A DNA stretch of 64,000 nt. It comes from Parapedobacter composti (GTDB lineage: Bacteria > Bacteroidota > Bacteroidia > Sphingobacteriales > Sphingobacteriaceae). Positions 61,345 to 64,000 of this stretch are shown here, piece after piece (the first letter of the stretch is position 1; each line of letters opens with the position of its first letter). Both the position numbers and the translations under genes were made by a program. Where the stretch lies: positions 62,001-126,000 of the forward strand of contig NZ_FOLL01000015.1 of NCBI RefSeq assembly GCF_900112315.1, given 5' to 3'. The notes under the pieces are model-generated. The model made no database searches. It had not been told where the DNA came from and was given only the letters and a program-made list of their open reading frames with translations.

Positions 61345-63102
61345 ATGATGCGGAGAATATACCTATTTCTGGGCGTGGCCATTGGAGTCATGTGTTGTAA
61401 CCCATTTCATTCACATGGGCAGAAGGGAAGACTGCAGGTTGTTTCACCGATGGCGGATAGCAGTACGGTGGATAGGGCTGTGGTATATCTGCGGGGGAAG
61501 GCTGACCCGCAGGGTATGTTATTTCTTAATGGAACGCCATTGCCGGTACACAGCACCGGCGTATTTGCCGCGCCACTTGATTTGCGCGAAGGCGCGAACG
61601 AATGGGAGGTGTGGCATGTGATGGGTACTGATACGTTGCGAAAGCGAATCGTAGTGGTCTACGAGAAGCCATTGCCGCCGAAACCGACGGAAGGGTTTGC
61701 CATTGAGTACATCCGGATAGCTCCGGGAGGAGATCTGTGGCTGCAGCCGGGCGACCTGCTGCAGGTGGAAATGAAAGCCACGCCAGGGATGGCGGCTACC
61801 TTTTACCAAGGCATTCCGTTGTTTGAAGCAGACACAGCTGTTGCTAAGGTTGGCGGTATTTACCGGGGTGAATACCGGATTCAGCCGTCGGACAGCCTGA
61901 CCGGCCAGACCATCTCATTTTACTTGCTCGATTCCGTAAGCAAAAAGACGGTTATGATGGAAAGCCGGGAGCGGATAACTGTACTGAACCAGCCATATGT
62001 CTTGACCGGGCTTACCACTTCCAACGGAGTGCCGCTGTATTATGGCTTGGGTACAGACCGCCTGGGCGGGGCTAAGATGGGAACGCTGGATAGTTTGGTT
62101 AGGCTGGAGATAACCGGGAAAATGCATGACATGTACCGGGTAAGACTATCTACGGCCGATCAGGCCTATGTCCCAGCGGATCGGCTGGCGGTGCAACGCG
62201 GCGTACATTTCCGGCCGCATTCCCTTACCGGCAGTTGGACAGTATATTCGGATAGTACAGCCGACTTTGTGAGCATCGGCTTAGACGAACGGCTTCCTTA
62301 TGTGGCTACCGTACAGCAACATCCGACACGCATTGTGGTCGACATATATGGCGCCGTATCTAACAGCAACTGGATGACGCAGAAGGAGGGGTTGTTGGCT
62401 ATCCGGAACGTCTGGTATGAACAGCGTAGCAAAGATGTTTTCAGGGCGGTTATTGAGTTGAACGAACCGCAGCTATGGGGTTATGACATTCGGTACCGCG
62501 GCCGTAACCTGGTAATCCGGGTAAAGCCGCAGCCGGCTGTGTTAAGCCTCCGTCAGCTCACCGTGGCGGTGGATGCGGGGCATGGGGGAAGTAACCGCGG
62601 AGCGGTGGGCATGACGGGCGTGTTGGAAAAAGATTTGAACTTGTCGATGGCACGGAAGCTGAAGGATGCGCTGGAAAAGGCTGGAGCCAACGTAATCATG
62701 ACGCGTGAGGGTGATGAGGCGGTTAATAATGGAGAACGGTTGCGACGGCTTCAAGAGCAAGATCCAGATTTGTTAATAAGTATCCACTGCAATGCCTCGG
62801 CGAACCCAATGGTCCAGGGCGTCTCCACGTATTACCGCCATCAGGCATACCGGCCGCTGTCGCAGTATATTTTAACGGAGATGCGGAAACTGGATTTGGC
62901 CGACTTCGGTAATGTCGGCGGCTTTAATTTTACGTTAAACTCACCTACGTCCTTTCCCTCAGTGCTGGTGGAAGTTGCCTTTTTATCGAATCCGGCCGAT
63001 GAGGAACGGTTGTTGGACAACGGGTTCCACGAGGCGGTGGCCGGGAAAATTGTCGCCGGTTTGCGGGGATTTCTCAATGGCGTTCAAGGTAGAGCGCGAT
63101 AG
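61345..63102 (+). CDS. N-acetylmuramoyl-L-alanine amidase (Amidase_3)
   Basis: This 585-residue exported protein (signal RIYLFLGVAIGVMCCNPFHS) has ~390 residues of beta-rich domains, including an SH3-like part and an AMIN-like strand set (LPYVATVQQHPTRIVVDIYG). The catalytic domain follows: VAVDAGHGGSNRGAVG with the first zinc histidine, a conserved glutamate in GVLEKDLNLSMARKLKDALE, LLISIHCNASANP with the second zinc histidine, and the glutamate in SVLVEVAFLSNPADEERLL. It cleaves the MurNAc-L-Ala bond in peptidoglycan. The long N-terminus is larger than in minimal AmiC-type enzymes. It is followed by a glycosidase gene 24 bp later. Confidence 0.93.
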   Translation: MMRRIYLFLGVAIGVMCCNPFHSHGQKGRLQVVSPMADSSTVDRAVVYLRGKADPQGMLFLNGTPLPVHSTGVFAAPLDLREGANEWEVWHVMGTDTLRKRIVVVYEKPLPPKPTEGFAIEYIRIAPGGDLWLQPGDLLQVEMKATPGMAATFYQGIPLFEADTAVAKVGGIYRGEYRIQPSDSLTGQTISFYLLDSVSKKTVMMESRERITVLNQPYVLTGLTTSNGVPLYYGLGTDRLGGAKMGTLDSLVRLEITGKMHDMYRVRLSTADQAYVPADRLAVQRGVHFRPHSLTGSWTVYSDSTADFVSIGLDERLPYVATVQQHPTRIVVDIYGAVSNSNWMTQKEGLLAIRNVWYEQRSKDVFRAVIELNEPQLWGYDIRYRGRNLVIRVKPQPAVLSLRQLTVAVDAGHGGSNRGAVGMTGVLEKDLNLSMARKLKDALEKAGANVIMTREGDEAVNNGERLRRLQEQDPDLLISIHCNASANPMVQGVSTYYRHQAYRPLSQYILTEMRKLDLADFGNVGGFNFTLNSPTSFPSVLVEVAFLSNPADEERLLDNGFHEAVAGKIVAGLRGFLNGVQGRAR

Positions 63103-63126
63103 CGGAGATAGGTTGGTATGTAAATT

Positions 63127-64000
63127 ATGATGAAAACAGCAACATATACAAATCGGTTATTAAAAACCGCATTCAGCTGGTTGTTAATTAGCTTTGGTAC
63201 AATAACCCTAACCATAGGGCAACCCGTTACTTCCCCTGTCCCTGCAGCCCTGCGCGAATTCAGGGCGGCCTGGGTGGCCACTGTAGATAATATCAACTGG
63301 CCCAGCAAGCCGGGATTAAGCACGGCCGAGCAGCAGGAGGAGGCGCTGGCCTTGCTCGATTTTCTGAAGGATCACCATTTCAATGCGGTGATTTTCCAGG
63401 TACGGCCGCAGGCCGATGCATTGTATCCCAGTGATTTGGAACCTTGGTCTTACTACCTTACCGGAAAACAGGGGACGCCCCCTCATCCGTATTACGATCC
63501 GTTGGCGTTTTGGATCGCCGAAGCACACAAACGCGGCCTGGAGCTGCACGTATGGCTCAATCCCTACCGTGCGCATCATCCAGCCGCAGGGGCTGTGGAG
63601 CCCCCGTCACTTGTCAACAAAATGCGGGAGTCGGTCGTCCCGCTCAAAGAAGGATATTGGTGGTTCGACCCGGCTAAGCAAGCGACGCAAGACCATGCTG
63701 CTGCAGTGGTGATGGACATCGTGAAGCGCTACGATGTCGACGGTGTCCACTTTGACGACTATTTCTATCCCTATGAATCGTACAACGGCGGAGCAGATTT
63801 TCCGGACGACGACAGTTGGAGGGCTTATACCGCCGGCGGAGGGGCGCTGTCGCGGGGCGACTGGCGCCGCAACCATGTCAATCAGTTCATTGAACGTATA
63901 TACAAAGAGATAAAAACGGCAAAGAAACATGTCAAGTTTGGGCTGAGTCCGTTCGGTATCTGGCGGCCGGGTTACCCGGAAGGTATCGCGGGGATGGATC
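63127..64000 (+). CDS. GHL10-type glycosidase (YngK-like), 3' end outside window
   Basis: The frame is open to the window edge (291 codons seen). After a signal peptide (LLKTAFSWLLISFGTITLTI) comes the GHL10/DUF187 core: ALREFRAAWVATVDNINWPS, HFNAVIFQVRPQADALYPSD, LELHVWLNPYRAHH, YDVDGVHFDDYFYPYES and KFGLSPFGIWRPGYPEG. The family consists of TIM-barrel glycosidases; related YngK-like enzymes act on peptidoglycan-type glycans. Its position behind an amidase supports a cell-wall role. Confidence 0.92.
   Translation, partial: MMKTATYTNRLLKTAFSWLLISFGTITLTIGQPVTSPVPAALREFRAAWVATVDNINWPSKPGLSTAEQQEEALALLDFLKDHHFNAVIFQVRPQADALYPSDLEPWSYYLTGKQGTPPHPYYDPLAFWIAEAHKRGLELHVWLNPYRAHHPAAGAVEPPSLVNKMRESVVPLKEGYWWFDPAKQATQDHAAAVVMDIVKRYDVDGVHFDDYFYPYESYNGGADFPDDDSWRAYTAGGGALSRGDWRRNHVNQFIERIYKEIKTAKKHVKFGLSPFGIWRPGYPEGIAGMD

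Overview
The window comes from a Bacteroidota chromosome, most likely Sphingobacteriaceae (Parapedobacter-, Olivibacter- or Pedobacter-like; the genus is my guess). The evidence is SusC/SusD pairs, FecR-type sigma/anti-sigma pairs, TTTG/TAnnTTTG-style promoters, DUF6266 and DUF5000 proteins, MacB-like permease arrays, and few Shine-Dalgarno sequences. I saw no rRNA, tRNA or CRISPR.

Layout. 0-5 kb: the 3' end of a SNF2 helicase, an AAA/DUF4143 ATPase, a SWIM zinc-finger protein and a DinB-fold protein. 4.8-18.5 kb: a decay zone. It holds a frameshifted lipoprotein, a broken Nramp transporter, two DUF6266 genes each paired with a glycogen phosphorylase relic, and a MacB-like permease array (one gene intact, one frameshifted at a G7 tract, one truncated). 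Intact genes here are a ketopantoate-reductase-like protein and an ABC ATPase. 18.5-42.4 kb: an intact carbohydrate locus. A divergent ROK regulator faces a run of 14 co-directional genes: AGE epimerase, MFS transporter, SusC, SusD, two DUF5000 surface lipoproteins, phosphoesterase, glycosidase-like lipoprotein, FAD oxidoreductase, ADP-ribosylglycohydrolase-fold protein, two Gfo/Idh/MocA dehydrogenases, a sugar dehydrogenase/cytochrome c fusion and a second MFS transporter. 42.5-47.1 kb: an ECF sigma and FecR whose SusC partner is wrecked by an amber codon and a deletion that joins it to a beta-helix protein. 47.3-49.5 kb: YceI and a MacA-like adaptor. 49.5-51.3 kb: a 130-bp copy of the murF 3' end, transposase relics, a glycine-zipper lipoprotein and an OsmC relic. 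51.6-59.5 kb: an envelope cluster of an OmpA protein, a CHAT-domain lipoprotein, a PKD/outer-membrane protein, a sigma factor and a TPR anti-sigma-like protein. 59.5-64 kb: a transposase relic, murF, a tiny secreted ORF, a peptidoglycan amidase and a GHL10 glycosidase cut by the window edge.

Two regulatory circuits are visible in the DNA. The ABC ATPase, the permease array and the distant MacA-like adaptor each carry a tandem pair of TGTCC-N6-GGACA sites, with a TGG element a fixed 52-53 bp downstream. This looks like a sigma-54 type enhancer/promoter layout shared by one scattered efflux machine. The glycine-zipper lipoprotein and the OmpA gene share a two-block promoter (GGGGGTAACATTT, 12 bp, TGATTTAYCTMC) that suggests one alternative sigma factor. 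The sigma/TPR/PKD/CHAT cluster, with a CHAT domain predicted to lie outside the cytoplasm, is my best candidate for an under-described system.
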